A DNA stretch of 64,000 bases, taken from NCBI RefSeq assembly GCF_020781835.1, contig NZ_JAJGNJ010000004.1, positions 186,001-250,000 on the forward strand, given 5' to 3'. The translations under genes were made by a program, and so were the position numbers. Under the pieces are notes generated by a model that searched no databases, was not told the DNA's origin, and was given only the letters and a program-made list of their open reading frames with translations. This DNA is from Microbacterium testaceum. GTDB lineage: Bacteria > Actinomycetota > Actinomycetes > Actinomycetales > Microbacteriaceae. This document shows positions 54,224 to 64,000 of the stretch, piece by piece. Numbering within the stretch: position 1 is the first letter of the stretch; each line of letters starts with the position of its first letter.

Positions 54224-54922
54224 GTGAACCCGCCCGTCTTCATCATCCCCCTGTGGGCCGACCTCACCGCCGTCGCCCTGGGCGGTGTTCAGGGCGCGCT
54301 CTTCGCGTCGGGGTTCCAAGGGCAACGTCGACTCGATCTGCTGGGCGTGGCGATCATCGGCATCCTGCTCGGGATGGGCGGTGGACTCATCCGCGACCTG
54401 CTCCTCGGCCTCACGCCGGCGACGCTGCAGAACAACTGGTATCTGCTCACCGCCACGGTCGCGTCGATCGTCGGGATGCTGCTGTCGGGCATCTTCCAAC
54501 GGCTCAATCGCGCGATCGTCATGCTCGACGCGGTCGTGATCGGGCTGTTCGGGGCGTTCGGCACGTCCAAGGCCCTCGCCCTCGGCCTCCCCGCGGTGCC
54601 GGCGGTGTTCGTCGGGGTTCTCGCTGCCGTGGGCGGCAGCGTGCTGCGCGACGTCCTGATGGGCCTCCCAGTCGCGATCATGCACGTCGGCTCGCTCTAC
54701 GCCGTGGCGGCGGGCGGAGGCTGTGCGGTGCTCGCGACGGTCGCGGCGTTCGGGGTGCCCCTTCCGATCGCGGCGGTGATCGGCGTCGCGGTGACCACCG
54801 TGATCCGCGTCCTCGCGGTGCTGTTCGACCTGTCGCTCCCCGAGCAGCGCAAGCTTCACCGTCGCAAGGTGGCGGTGGAGACGACCGGCATCCCGATCAT
54901 CCGGGTCGACGACGCGGACTGA
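54224..54922 (+). CDS. TRIC-like cation channel family protein (UPF0126)
   Basis: 232 residues with seven hydrophobic helices and two related halves, each carrying a GGGxxRD-type motif: LGMGGGLIRDLLLG (~53) and AAVGGSVLRDVLMG (~145). This is the prokaryotic trimeric intracellular cation channel family, which conducts potassium or other monovalent ions. GTG 54224 has GGGAG ten bases upstream; ATG 54215 would sit too close to it. It is divergent from recO across ~82 bases. Confidence 0.9.
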   Translation: MNPPVFIIPLWADLTAVALGGVQGALFASGFQGQRRLDLLGVAIIGILLGMGGGLIRDLLLGLTPATLQNNWYLLTATVASIVGMLLSGIFQRLNRAIVMLDAVVIGLFGAFGTSKALALGLPAVPAVFVGVLAAVGGSVLRDVLMGLPVAIMHVGSLYAVAAGGGCAVLATVAAFGVPLPIAAVIGVAVTTVIRVLAVLFDLSLPEQRKLHRRKVAVETTGIPIIRVDDAD

Positions 54923-55111
54923 CCCGCACTCCTCGGAGGGGGCGGGAAGGATCCACTGCAGCAGTCGCGCCGCGGTGTCGCCGTCGAGGTGAGCGCTCAT
55001 CGCCGCGGCAGTGTCGGGAGAGGTGAGCATCGACCGCGGGAGCGCCCCTGTCGTCTGCGGTTTCTGGACCGCCACGGAAACACCGTCCCGTGGTGAGCAG
55101 GTCCGTTCGCG

Positions 55112-55864
55112 TCAGCCCTCGACGGCGACCGCGTCGCCCGCACGGATCGTGCCGCCACCGTCGGTGGGCAGAAGAAGGATGCCGAGCGTCGGCTTCTCCT
55201 GTCCGAACGAGGTCGTGAGGACGCGAAGCAGGCGCGCGTCGCGTTCCCCCGTGTCGGGGTTGGCTGTGATGGCCGCGCAGCGCTCGATCGGCTTCTGCAC
55301 CTCGAAGACGACGTCTCCCATGCGCACCGTGCCGGTCCAGCCCAACTCCTCCCAGGGCGCCGTGCCCGACAGGACGACGTTCGATCGGAAGCGGCGATCG
55401 TCGACGGGCGCCGGGACGGCGGCATCCACCTCACTCACGGAGGCCGCTCCGTGCAGCGAGACGTAGCCCTGCGGTCGGTCCTGGAATCGCGACGTGCGAC
55501 CGTCGCCGACGAACGCGAACGGCAGGACCCCTTCCTGCTCGAGCAGGCGGGCATCGGGTGTCGTGCGCAGATACGCCGTCACGGCCGCGGCGAGCTCTGC
55601 GCGACCCGCAGGGTCGTCGATGTCCGCGTCGACGTCGATCTCGTCGACACGAAGCCGCACCCGACGCGCCTCATCGTCATAGGTCAGACCGATGCGGGCC
55701 AGGGACGGAACCCCCATGAGGGCGAGCCCACGGCTCTTCGGCCAGACCGTGTCATCCGGCGACTCCACGTCGGCGAACGCGAACGCGAGAGAGCGGTCAC
55801 CCTGCACCCGCCCGTCCGGCTGCACCACGAGGTGGTCGCGACGTTCGGGGATGAATCCCTTCAC
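55112..55864 (-). CDS. MOSC domain protein (N-terminal beta-barrel type)
   Basis: 250 residues from GTG 55864. An MOSC N-terminal barrel (~1-100) is followed by the MOSC core, with QGYVSLHGAASVSEVDAAV, RFRSNVVLSG and RCAAITANPDTGERD, the last holding the conserved cysteine. Such proteins bind a molybdenum cofactor-related group or act on N-hydroxylated substrates. The coding frame clearly continues upstream (ALYRYP precedes VKG, the family's YPVKG start motif), but no ATG, GTG or TTG is found there, so the true N-terminus probably uses a rare start near 55894. It is isolated between TRIC and leuA. Confidence 0.8.
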   Translation of the reverse strand: MKGFIPERRDHLVVQPDGRVQGDRSLAFAFADVESPDDTVWPKSRGLALMGVPSLARIGLTYDDEARRVRLRVDEIDVDADIDDPAGRAELAAAVTAYLRTTPDARLLEQEGVLPFAFVGDGRTSRFQDRPQGYVSLHGAASVSEVDAAVPAPVDDRRFRSNVVLSGTAPWEELGWTGTVRMGDVVFEVQKPIERCAAITANPDTGERDARLLRVLTTSFGQEKPTLGILLLPTDGGGTIRAGDAVAVEG

Positions 55865-55981
55865 GGGATAGCGATAGAGGGCGTGGACGCGGATCGCGGC
55901 CCCATCCTCGCACTCGATCAGACGCCCGAGGTGCCGCCGATCGAGCGATCCGCGGCACCTTCCGGCCCTACGGCGCGGCCT

Positions 55982-57805
<1,824 letters not shown>

Positions 57806-57827
<22 letters not shown>

Positions 57828-57859
57828 CAGCTAAGAAGAAGCAGGCCACCGAAGCGCAT
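57806..57859 (-). CDS. leuA leader peptide (LeuL-type)
   Basis: 17 residues, MRFGGLLLLSCRDESSF, with four consecutive Leu codons (CTG CTT CTT CTT) and a TAA stop; CTT is otherwise rare in this GC-rich genome. Its ATG lies exactly six bases after a TACGAT box, so it should be translated from a leaderless message. It ends 63 bases before leuA. Leu-run leader peptides before leuA are known in other actinobacteria. Confidence 0.75.
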
Positions 57860-57865
57860 TCTGCG

Positions 57866-57871
57866 ATCGTA
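57866..57871 (-). promoter_or_regulatory. -10 box of the leuA leader
   Basis: TACGAT on the minus strand is six bases from the leader-peptide ATG, placing the transcript start at the A of ATG. No good -35 box is seen. Confidence 0.6.
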
Positions 57872-57891
57872 GCACTCGCGCACGCGGCACC

Positions 57892-58479
57892 TCACCCCTG
57901 GAGCGTCCACTCGCGGGCGAGCACGGCATAGTCGACCTCGTCGCTCCACCGCCCCTTGAACCACTCGTTCTCGACGAGGTGCGCCTCTCGGCGCATCCCG
58001 ATGCGTTCCGCGAGGGCGATCGAGCGGACGTTGTCCGCGTCGATGCGGGCGACGAGGCGGCGCAGCCCGTACACCGAGAACGCCGTGTCGACCAACGCCC
58101 GCACGGCTTCGGTCGCCAGGCCCCGCCCGGCAGCTGCGGGACTCATGACCCAGCCGATCTCCGCCGAGCCCGACGCCGCGTCGAGGCGGAACAGCACGAC
58201 ATCGCCGATCACGGCGGCATCGTCGAGCTGCTCGATCGCGAGGACGACTCCCCCGCGCTCGCCCTCGATGCTCGTCCCTCCGAAGAGGTAGCCGATGCGT
58301 TTCCGGATGTCGTCCGCGCTCTGCGGCTCGAACGGAAGGAAGCGGCACACGTCGGGGTCCCCGCGGTAGGCGACCATCGCCTCGACGTCGGTGTCGACGA
58401 GGGGCCGCAGCCGCACGCGCTCTCGCACCACGTCCAGCCGCGAGGGAGCGGGCGGCAGCAGGAACGGCGACGCGCTCAC
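57892..58479 (-). CDS. GNAT-family N-acetyltransferase (RimJ/RimL type)
   Basis: 195 residues: VRLRPLVDTDVEAMVAYRGD near the start, the acetyl-CoA motif IGWVMSPAAAGRGLATEAV (~110-128), and RLVARIDADNVRSIALAERIGM. It probably acetylates an amine of a protein or small molecule; substrate unknown. GTG 58479 overlaps the upstream oxidoreductase stop (GTGA), which fixes the start and shows co-translation. The longer frame to 58665 is a shadow. Confidence 0.88.
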   Translation of the reverse strand: MSASPFLLPPAPSRLDVVRERVRLRPLVDTDVEAMVAYRGDPDVCRFLPFEPQSADDIRKRIGYLFGGTSIEGERGGVVLAIEQLDDAAVIGDVVLFRLDAASGSAEIGWVMSPAAAGRGLATEAVRALVDTAFSVYGLRRLVARIDADNVRSIALAERIGMRREAHLVENEWFKGRWSDEVDYAVLAREWTLQG

Positions 58480-59423
58480 GGCACCAGGGCGACCTTGCCG
58501 CCGGGGTGGCCCTGCATCACGAATCGGACCGCTTCTCGCGCGTCGGCGAGCGGGAACGTGCGGGCGAGAGGGACGACGAGAGCACCGGATGCCGCGAGCT
58601 CGAGGATGTGCGCGCGGGCGATGTCGCGGAAGCGGGCGCTCTCGGGCCGCGAGCCGGCGATCCATAGGATGCCGTCGGACTCCGCGCGCTGCGGGGCGAC
58701 GATCGTGACGACGCGATCGGCTTCGGAGACGAGCGCGAGCGAGACGTCAATGGCTTCGTCCGTGCCGACGGCATCCCATGCCGCGCTGATCGGTTCGCCC
58801 GCAGCGGCCTCGGCCACCCGCTCTTCCAGGCCGTCGCCGTACGCGACGGGGATGCCACCGAAACGACGGACGCGCTCCGCCGACTCCTCGGAGTCCGGAC
58901 CGACCGTGCCGATCACCCGGATGCCCAACGTGCGCGCCTGCTGCAGGAGGCTGACTCCGACCGCTCCCGAGGCCGCGTGCAGCAGCACGGTCTCGCCCTC
59001 GGCGGCGCGGGTGACCTGGATCATCTCGGCGGCGGTGGTACCGGCGAGCAAGAGGTTGGCCGCTTCCTCGTGCGACAGCGTCGCGGGCTTGGCGAACACA
59101 TCGCCGGCCGGGACGTTCAGCGCCGTCGCGTACGCGCCCTGGACCCGGAACGCCACGACCTCGTCGCCGACGGCGACCTGCCCCGAGCCACCGCGGGCGT
59201 CCGGTCCTACGGCCGTGATCTCGCCCGACAGCTCGTAGCCGATCGGCACCGGGAACGTCGCCCCGGGCCGGGGAGCGGCGACGTGCTTGGCATCCGCGGG
59301 GTTGATCCCGGCGGCGCGGACGCGGATCGTGACCTCTCCCGGGCCGGGGGCCGGCACCTCGACGTCGTCGAACGTCCAGTCCTCCACCGGACCGGGGCCG
59401 GGGGCACGCCACTGCTTCGCCAT
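58476..59423 (-). CDS. Zinc-independent NAD(P)H:quinone oxidoreductase-type MDR enzyme
   Basis: 315 residues. Medium-chain reductase fold: GroES-like N-terminus (VRAAGINPADAKHV, ELSGEITAVG) and a Rossmann domain with LLHAASGAVGVSLLQQAR (~145-162) plus a C-terminal FVMQGHPGGKVALV. The zinc-binding Cys/His of alcohol dehydrogenases are missing, as in quinone reductases. Likely an NADPH-dependent reductase of quinones or enones. GAGAGGACG precedes ATG 59423. Confidence 0.88.
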   Translation of the reverse strand: MAKQWRAPGPGPVEDWTFDDVEVPAPGPGEVTIRVRAAGINPADAKHVAAPRPGATFPVPIGYELSGEITAVGPDARGGSGQVAVGDEVVAFRVQGAYATALNVPAGDVFAKPATLSHEEAANLLLAGTTAAEMIQVTRAAEGETVLLHAASGAVGVSLLQQARTLGIRVIGTVGPDSEESAERVRRFGGIPVAYGDGLEERVAEAAAGEPISAAWDAVGTDEAIDVSLALVSEADRVVTIVAPQRAESDGILWIAGSRPESARFRDIARAHILELAASGALVVPLARTFPLADAREAVRFVMQGHPGGKVALVP

Positions 59424-59454
59424 GATCGTCGTCCTCTCGTCGCGGACGGCCGGG

Positions 59455-60348
59455 TCAGAACCCGAGACGTCCGAGCTGCTTGGGGTCGCGCTGCCACTCC
59501 TTGGCCACACGCACATGCAGCGACAGGTATACCCGACCGCCCACGAGCGGCTCGATGCCCTTGCGCGCCCGGGCGCCGACGTCGGCCAGTCGCGATCCCT
59601 TGCGGCCGATGATGATCGCCTTCTGGCTGTCACGCTCGACCACGATGTTGGCGTAGACGTCGGTGAGGTCGCTGTCCTCGCGCGGCGACACGTCCTCGAT
59701 GGTCACGGCGATCGAGTGAGGAAGCTCGTCGCGCACACCGTCGAGGGCGGCCTCGCGGATGATCTCGGCGATCCGGTCCTCGAGCGATTCGTCGGTGACG
59801 ATGTCGTCGGGGTACAGCGCCGGCCCCTCGGGCATGAGTGCCAGCAGCTCATCGCTCAGCACGTCGAGCTGGTCGCGTGTGACGGCCGACAGCGGGATGA
59901 CCGCCGCCCAGTCCTCGCGCAGCGCGTCGACCTCGATGAGGCGCTCGGTGATCTGCTCGCGGGTCGCGGCATCCGTCTTGGTGACCAGCGCGACCTTCTT
60001 CGCGCGCGGGTACCCCGACAGCGACTCGGCGATACGCCGATCGCCGGGGCCCACCTTCTCTGTCGCCGGCGCGCAGAACGCGATGACGTCGACATCACCG
60101 AGAACCTGCTCGACGAGGTCGTTCAGGCGCTGCCCGAGCAGGGTGCGAGGACGATGGATGCCGGGAGTGTCGACGACGACCAGCTGGCCGGCGGGACGGT
60201 TGACGATGCCGCGGATCGCACGGCGCGTCGTCTGCGGCTTATCGCTCGTGATCGCGACCTTCTCGCCGACGAGGGCGTTCGTGAGCGTCGACTTGCCCAC
60301 GTTGGGGCGACCGACGAAGGTCACGAAGCCGGATCGGGTCTCGCTCAT
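59455..60348 (-). CDS. era: GTPase Era
   Basis: 297 residues. G1 GRPNVGKSTL (~12), G2 TRRAIRG, G3 DTPG (~60), G4 TKTD, then a C-terminal KH domain with AIIIGRKGSRLADVGARARK. It assists 16S rRNA maturation and 30S assembly. The start overlaps the CorC gene stop by 4 bases (ATGA). Confidence 0.95.
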   Translation of the reverse strand: MSETRSGFVTFVGRPNVGKSTLTNALVGEKVAITSDKPQTTRRAIRGIVNRPAGQLVVVDTPGIHRPRTLLGQRLNDLVEQVLGDVDVIAFCAPATEKVGPGDRRIAESLSGYPRAKKVALVTKTDAATREQITERLIEVDALREDWAAVIPLSAVTRDQLDVLSDELLALMPEGPALYPDDIVTDESLEDRIAEIIREAALDGVRDELPHSIAVTIEDVSPREDSDLTDVYANIVVERDSQKAIIIGRKGSRLADVGARARKGIEPLVGGRVYLSLHVRVAKEWQRDPKQLGRLGF

Positions 60349-61667
60349 CTGTCGTTCCTCTCGCGACCCGAGCCCGCCGGCTCCGCGGCCTCGTCGTCGT
60401 CTTCGTCCTGGTCGTTCTCGGCGCGTTCGACGATGACCGTCGCGATGCCGCGATTGCGGCCGCGCGAGGCTCCGCCGGTCATCACCAGACCGGAATGCTC
60501 CGCGGTCGCGCCGGGCTGCGGGATCCGTCCGAGGGCCTTTCCGAGCAGACCGCCGATCGAATCGACGTCCTCGTCGTCGAGCTCGAGGCCGAACAGGTCC
60601 CCGACCTCGTCGAGACCCAGTCTCGCGCTCACGCGGTAACGCCCGTCATCCAGTGGCACGATCTCGGTCGACGGTGCGTCGTACTCGTCGGAGATCTCGC
60701 CCACGAGCTCCTCGATGAGGTCCTCCAGGGTGACCAGACCCGACACGCCGCCGTACTCGTCCACGGCGAGGCAGACGTGCACGGCATCCTTCTTCATCTG
60801 CTGCAGCAGCGTCTCGGCCTTCATCGTCTCGGGTACGAAGACGGGCGGGCGGGCGATCCGGCGGATGGGCGCGTCGCGCCAGCCCGCCTCGTCGCGGAAC
60901 CCGAACTGCACGAGGTCCTTCAGATAGAGCATGCCCACGACGTCGTCGGCCTCGTCATCGGCGAGCGGCACACGCGAGACGCCCTTGTCGAGGAACAGCG
61001 CGAGGGCTTCGCGCGTCGTGGCGGCGGCATCCACCGTCACCATGTCGGTACGCGGAACCATGACCTCGCGGACGTAGCGGTCGGTGAAGTCGAACACCGA
61101 GTGGATGAGCTCGCGGTCGTCCTCTTCGATGAGTTCGTTCTCGGCCGCCTCGTCGATGATGCTCAGCAGCTGTTCCTCGGACGCGAACGACGTCGAGTGC
61201 GACACGCCGGGTGTGATGCGGTCCCCGACCGCGACGAGCCCGTGGGCGAGAGGGCCCAAGAGGATGCGCATGCCGCGGATGACGGGAGCCCCGCCGCGCA
61301 GGAGCCCCGTCGCGTGCTGACGGCCCACCGCGCGAGGGCTCGCGCCCACGGCCACGAACGAGATGCCGGTCATGAGCACGGCCGCGGCGATGAGTGCGAG
61401 CCAGATGTTGTCGAAGAGCAGCATGAACGCCGCAGCGACGAGGACCGCCGCCGTGGTCTCGGCCAGCACGCGGATGAAGATCACCGCCGTGACGTGAGCA
61501 CTGGGATCGTCGGCGATCCGCCGGAGCGATCGCGCACTGCGCCCGCTCGAACCGAGCTCGGCGAGGTCGGCACGCGAGGTGACTCCGAGCGCCGCCTCGG
61601 AGGCGGCCATGAAGCCGCCGAAAGCGACCAGGAGGAACGCGGCGACGAGCAGGAGGGCCGCGGTCAT
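60345..61667 (-). CDS. CNNM/CorC (hemolysin-type) membrane protein of the era cluster
   Basis: 440 residues: CNNM membrane domain with FMAASEAALGVTSRADLAEL and several helices (1-150), paired CBS domains (VMVPRTDMVTVDAAATTREA, CLAVDEYGGVSGLVTLEDLI; ~200-320) and a C-terminal CorC/HlyC domain, ending in an acidic/basic tail. It is a third such protein in the window. ATG 61667 overlaps the ybeY stop, placing it in the ybeY-era run that is typical of actinobacteria. Confidence 0.9.
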   Translation of the reverse strand: MTAALLLVAAFLLVAFGGFMAASEAALGVTSRADLAELGSSGRSARSLRRIADDPSAHVTAVIFIRVLAETTAAVLVAAAFMLLFDNIWLALIAAAVLMTGISFVAVGASPRAVGRQHATGLLRGGAPVIRGMRILLGPLAHGLVAVGDRITPGVSHSTSFASEEQLLSIIDEAAENELIEEDDRELIHSVFDFTDRYVREVMVPRTDMVTVDAAATTREALALFLDKGVSRVPLADDEADDVVGMLYLKDLVQFGFRDEAGWRDAPIRRIARPPVFVPETMKAETLLQQMKKDAVHVCLAVDEYGGVSGLVTLEDLIEELVGEISDEYDAPSTEIVPLDDGRYRVSARLGLDEVGDLFGLELDDEDVDSIGGLLGKALGRIPQPGATAEHSGLVMTGGASRGRNRGIATVIVERAENDQDEDDDEAAEPAGSGRERNDR

Positions 61668-62131
61668 GCGCGGCGGCGGCGCTCGACGGCCTGGAAACCG
61701 GTGATGAGCTCGCGCTGGAGCCCGAACATCTCGCGCTCCTCGTCGGGCTCGGCGTGGTCGAAACCGAGGAGGTGCAGCAACCCGTGGGTGGTGAGCAGGA
61801 TGAGCTCGTCCTGCGTGGAGTGCTTGGCCGCGACGGCCTGCGTCTCGGCGACGGCCGGGCACAGCACGATGTCGCCGAGGAGGCCGGCCGGGGTCGGCGC
61901 ATCCTCGGTGCCGGGGCGCAGTTCGTCCATGGGGAAGCTGAGCACGTCGGTCGGTCCGGGCTCGTCCATCCACTGCACGTGCAGCGATTCCATGGCGCCT
62001 TCGTCCACGAGCACGATGGCGACGTCGGCATCCGGGCTCACATGGAGCTCGGCGAGGTTGTGCTCCATGAGGCGCAGCAGCACCTGCTCGTCGACCTCGT
62101 GGCCGGATTCGTTGTTGATCTCGATCGTCAT
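61664..62131 (-). CDS. ybeY: Endoribonuclease YbeY
   Basis: 155 residues with the zinc-binding signature HGLLHLLGFDH (~116-126) and VLSFPMDELRPG. It is involved in 16S rRNA 3' end maturation and ribosome quality control. It overlaps phoH and the CorC gene by four bases each. Confidence 0.95.
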   Translation of the reverse strand: MTIEINNESGHEVDEQVLLRLMEHNLAELHVSPDADVAIVLVDEGAMESLHVQWMDEPGPTDVLSFPMDELRPGTEDAPTPAGLLGDIVLCPAVAETQAVAAKHSTQDELILLTTHGLLHLLGFDHAEPDEEREMFGLQRELITGFQAVERRRRA

Positions 62132-63213
62132 GAGCGGTTTCGTCTCGGGAGGTGATCGCGCGGACCCGCGGGACGGGCCGCGCCGCGGCGTTCGGCACGA
62201 TTGGCGAACTCGGTGGCCTCGTCGCGTTCGCGGCGGGCCATCAGGCGCCTCTCGTCGTACTCGCTGTACGCATCGACGATACGGCCGACCAGGGTGTGCC
62301 GCACGACGTCCTCGCTGGTGAGGTACGCGAAATGGATGTCGTCGATGTGGTCGAGCACACGGGTCACCAGGCGCAGACCGGAGGCGCCCTGCGGCAGGTC
62401 GATCTGCGTGATGTCGCCGGTGACCACCATGCGTGTTCCGAAGCCGAGACGCGTGAGGAACATCTTCATCTGCTCGGGCGTGGTGTTCTGCGCCTCGTCG
62501 AGCACGACGAACGAGTCGTTCAGCGTACGACCGCGCATGTACGCCAGGGGCGCGACTTCGATCGTGCCCGTCGCCATGAGCTTGGGGACGATGTCGGGGT
62601 CCATCATCTCGTTGAGCGCGTCGTACAGCGGGCGCAGGTACGGATCGATCTTGTCGGTGAGCGTGCCGGGGAGGAAGCCCAGGCGCTCGCCCGCCTCGAC
62701 CGCCGGACGCGTGAGGATGATGCGGCTGACCTCCTTGCGCTGGAGCGCCTGCACGGCCTTCGCCATCGCGAGGTAGGTCTTTCCGGTACCGGCGGGACCG
62801 ATGCCGAAGACGATGGTGTTCTCCTCGATGGCGTCGACGTACGCCTTCTGACCCAGGGTCTTCGGTCGGATGACCTTGCCGCGCGAGGACAGGATCGCCT
62901 CGCCGAGCACCTCGGACGGACGCGGTCCGCCGTCGGAGCGCAGGATCCGGCTGGAGCTGGAGACGTCGGCGGGGTCGAGGCCCTGGCCGTTGCGCGTCAT
63001 CGTGAGGAGCTCGTCGACCAGCCCTTTCGCCGCCGCGACCGCCGCAGCGCCACCGGAGAGCGTGATCTCGTTGCCGCGCACGTGGACGTCGACGTCGGGA
63101 TGCTCCTTCTCGACGACGCGCAGCAGTCTGTCTTGCGGGCCCAGGAGCTGGACCATGGCGACGCCGTCGGCGTAGAGACGCTCGACGACGGGTTCTTCGG
63201 GGGAATCAGCCAC
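62128..63213 (-). CDS. phoH: PhoH-like ATPase
   Basis: 361 residues. N-terminal KH-like region (~20-80), then an SF1-type ATPase core: Walker A GPAGTGKTYLAMA (~139-151), Walker B DSFVVLDEAQNTT and motif VVTGDITQIDLPQG. Usually called PhoH; likely an RNA helicase/nuclease partner acting with YbeY, next to which it is encoded. GTG start at 63213 lies inside the end of the HIT gene. Confidence 0.93.
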   Translation of the reverse strand: MADSPEEPVVERLYADGVAMVQLLGPQDRLLRVVEKEHPDVDVHVRGNEITLSGGAAAVAAAKGLVDELLTMTRNGQGLDPADVSSSSRILRSDGGPRPSEVLGEAILSSRGKVIRPKTLGQKAYVDAIEENTIVFGIGPAGTGKTYLAMAKAVQALQRKEVSRIILTRPAVEAGERLGFLPGTLTDKIDPYLRPLYDALNEMMDPDIVPKLMATGTIEVAPLAYMRGRTLNDSFVVLDEAQNTTPEQMKMFLTRLGFGTRMVVTGDITQIDLPQGASGLRLVTRVLDHIDDIHFAYLTSEDVVRHTLVGRIVDAYSEYDERRLMARRERDEATEFANRAERRGAARPAGPRDHLPRRNRS

Positions 63214-63553
63214 CCGTGCTCTTTTCGTTCAGTCCGCCCGCGAGGACGTGGGCGTGTACGTGGAAAACCGTCTGGCCGGCGCCGGGGCCGGTGTTGAAGA
63301 CCAGCCGGAAGTCGCCGTCGGCGTGCTCGGCCGCGACCGAGTTGGCAAGGCCCACCAGCTCGGTCAGCAGATCGGGGTCACCCGCGGCGAGCTCGACGAC
63401 GTTGCGGTACTGCTCTGTCTTGGGGATCACGAGCAGGTGGACCGGTGCCTGCGGCGCGATATCGCGGATCGCGAAGGCGTTCTCGGTCTCGGCGACGATC
63501 TCGGCGGGGATCTCGCCCTGGAGGATGCGCGTGAAGATCGACGGCTCGGTCAT
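63206..63553 (-). CDS. HIT domain nucleotide-binding protein
   Basis: 115 residues with the histidine-triad motif QTVFHVHAHVLAG (~95-107) and N-terminal FTRILQGEIPAEIV. HIT proteins hydrolyse nucleoside phosphoramidates or dinucleotides. ATG 63553 is preferred over a frame that opens at 63595. It overlaps phoH by 8 bases. Confidence 0.92.
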   Translation of the reverse strand: MTEPSIFTRILQGEIPAEIVAETENAFAIRDIAPQAPVHLLVIPKTEQYRNVVELAAGDPDLLTELVGLANSVAAEHADGDFRLVFNTGPGAGQTVFHVHAHVLAGGLNEKSTGG

Positions 63554-63629
63554 GGCATCCAGTCTATCGACGGGCTCCGACGCCGGGTCGGGCACCCCGC
63601 ACGCGCCCCGGGTCGCCGATGCGCGCTCG

Positions 63630-64000
63630 CTACCAGCGACTCGTCGCCGCCGAGATCACCGAGATCGCGGCGGCGCCGGCGGTGGAGGTGCGCAGCACCG
63701 TCTCGCCGAGCCGCACCGGGCGGGCTCCGGCGGCCCGCAGGGCGTCGAGCTCGTCCGGCGCGATGCCGCCCTCGGGGCCGACGACGAGCACGATGTCGCG
63801 CTCGTCCGACGGACCGGATGCCACGGCAGTGAGCCGCTCCTCGGCCGAAGGCTCCAGGACCAGGACGCGGGCGGTGCGCGCCCGGGCGACGAGGTCGGCC
63901 AGACGCGCGACCCCCTCCACTTCCGGGATCCACGCCCGATGCGCCTGCTTCGCGGCCTCGCGCACGATCGTGCGCCACCGGGCGAGGCCCTTCTCGGCCT
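63630..64000 (-). CDS. rsmE: 16S rRNA (uracil-1498-N3)-methyltransferase, C-terminal part (5' end outside window)
   Basis: About 123 residues of the SPOUT domain are visible. Motifs: WRTIVREAAKQAHRAWIPEV, VLVVGPEGGIAPDELDALRAAG (SAM-site GPEGG) and VRLGETVLRTSTAGAAAISVI (knot loop). It methylates U1498 of 16S rRNA. The reading frame continues beyond base 64000 into the upstream part. It heads the rsmE-HIT-phoH-ybeY run. Confidence 0.92.
   Translation of the reverse strand, partial: AEKGLARWRTIVREAAKQAHRAWIPEVEGVARLADLVARARTARVLVLEPSAEERLTAVASGPSDERDIVLVVGPEGGIAPDELDALRAAGARPVRLGETVLRTSTAGAAAISVISAATSRW

Noticed and set aside
54923..55111. Possible gene remnant between the TRIC-like gene and the MOSC gene
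   Set aside because: A minus-strand frame (LTSPDTAAAMSAHLDGD...) looks slightly protein-like but has no start signal or recognisable family; treated as intergenic.

Overview
The window looks like chromosomal DNA of a high-GC actinobacterium, most likely Microbacterium or a close Microbacteriaceae relative. The evidence is very high G+C with G/C-ending codons, -10 boxes of the form TAGRCT, several actinobacterial families of unknown function (DUF3145, DUF4913, a DUF7882-like protein), a GlnA2-sized glutamine synthetase beside glnE, the aceE-fasR-fabD-fabH-acpP-fabF block, and a polyphosphate glucokinase. The genus is an inference.

Bases 1 to about 13,950 are the right end of an integrated conjugative or plasmid-like element. 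Its left end lies outside the window. It carries the 3' part of a TraG/VirD4-like coupling protein, an SSB-like protein, a DUF4913 protein, a very large DNA-methylase/helicase gene broken by one frameshift, a small gene nested inside that gene, a PIN toxin with a helix-turn-helix antitoxin, a tyrosine integrase and its excisionase-like partner. Inside this element sits a second mobile unit at 1151-4238. It has imperfect 28-bp terminal inverted repeats, a perfect 5-bp target duplication (GCGTT) and an lspA-cadA-cmtR metal-resistance operon, but no transposase. It splits a small gene whose reading frame can be rejoined exactly across the insertion.

From about 14 kb onward the DNA is ordinary chromosome. 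At 14-26 kb there are an acyl-CoA ligase, glnE-glnA2, ppgK, a fatty-acid desaturase, RNase P RNA and a Pol I-like polymerase. At 26-35 kb there are tRNA-Val, pyruvate dehydrogenase E1 and the type II fatty-acid synthase operon with its PucR-type regulator, so acetyl-CoA production and fatty-acid initiation/elongation lie side by side. At 35-41 kb there are proteins of unknown function, two CNNM/CorC membrane proteins and a Vsr-like nuclease. At 41-44 kb there is a two-gene ribulose-monophosphate (formaldehyde) module beside an unusual ATPase-fold/LuxR regulator. At 44-47 kb there are tRNA-Met/Ile2, an EamA/NIPA-like transporter, peptide deformylase, tRNA-Asn and an ABC ATPase.

At 47-64 kb there are tightly packed minus-strand housekeeping genes. 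dnaG-dgt-dus and uppS-recO serve replication, nucleotide metabolism, tRNA modification, cell-wall lipid synthesis and repair. leuA is preceded by a four-leucine leader peptide. The last group, era-corC-ybeY-phoH-HIT-rsmE, is the conserved ribosome-maturation cluster; rsmE is cut by the window end. Many neighbours overlap by ATGA or GTGA, and several starts sit 5-7 bases after a -10 box, which suggests leaderless transcripts.
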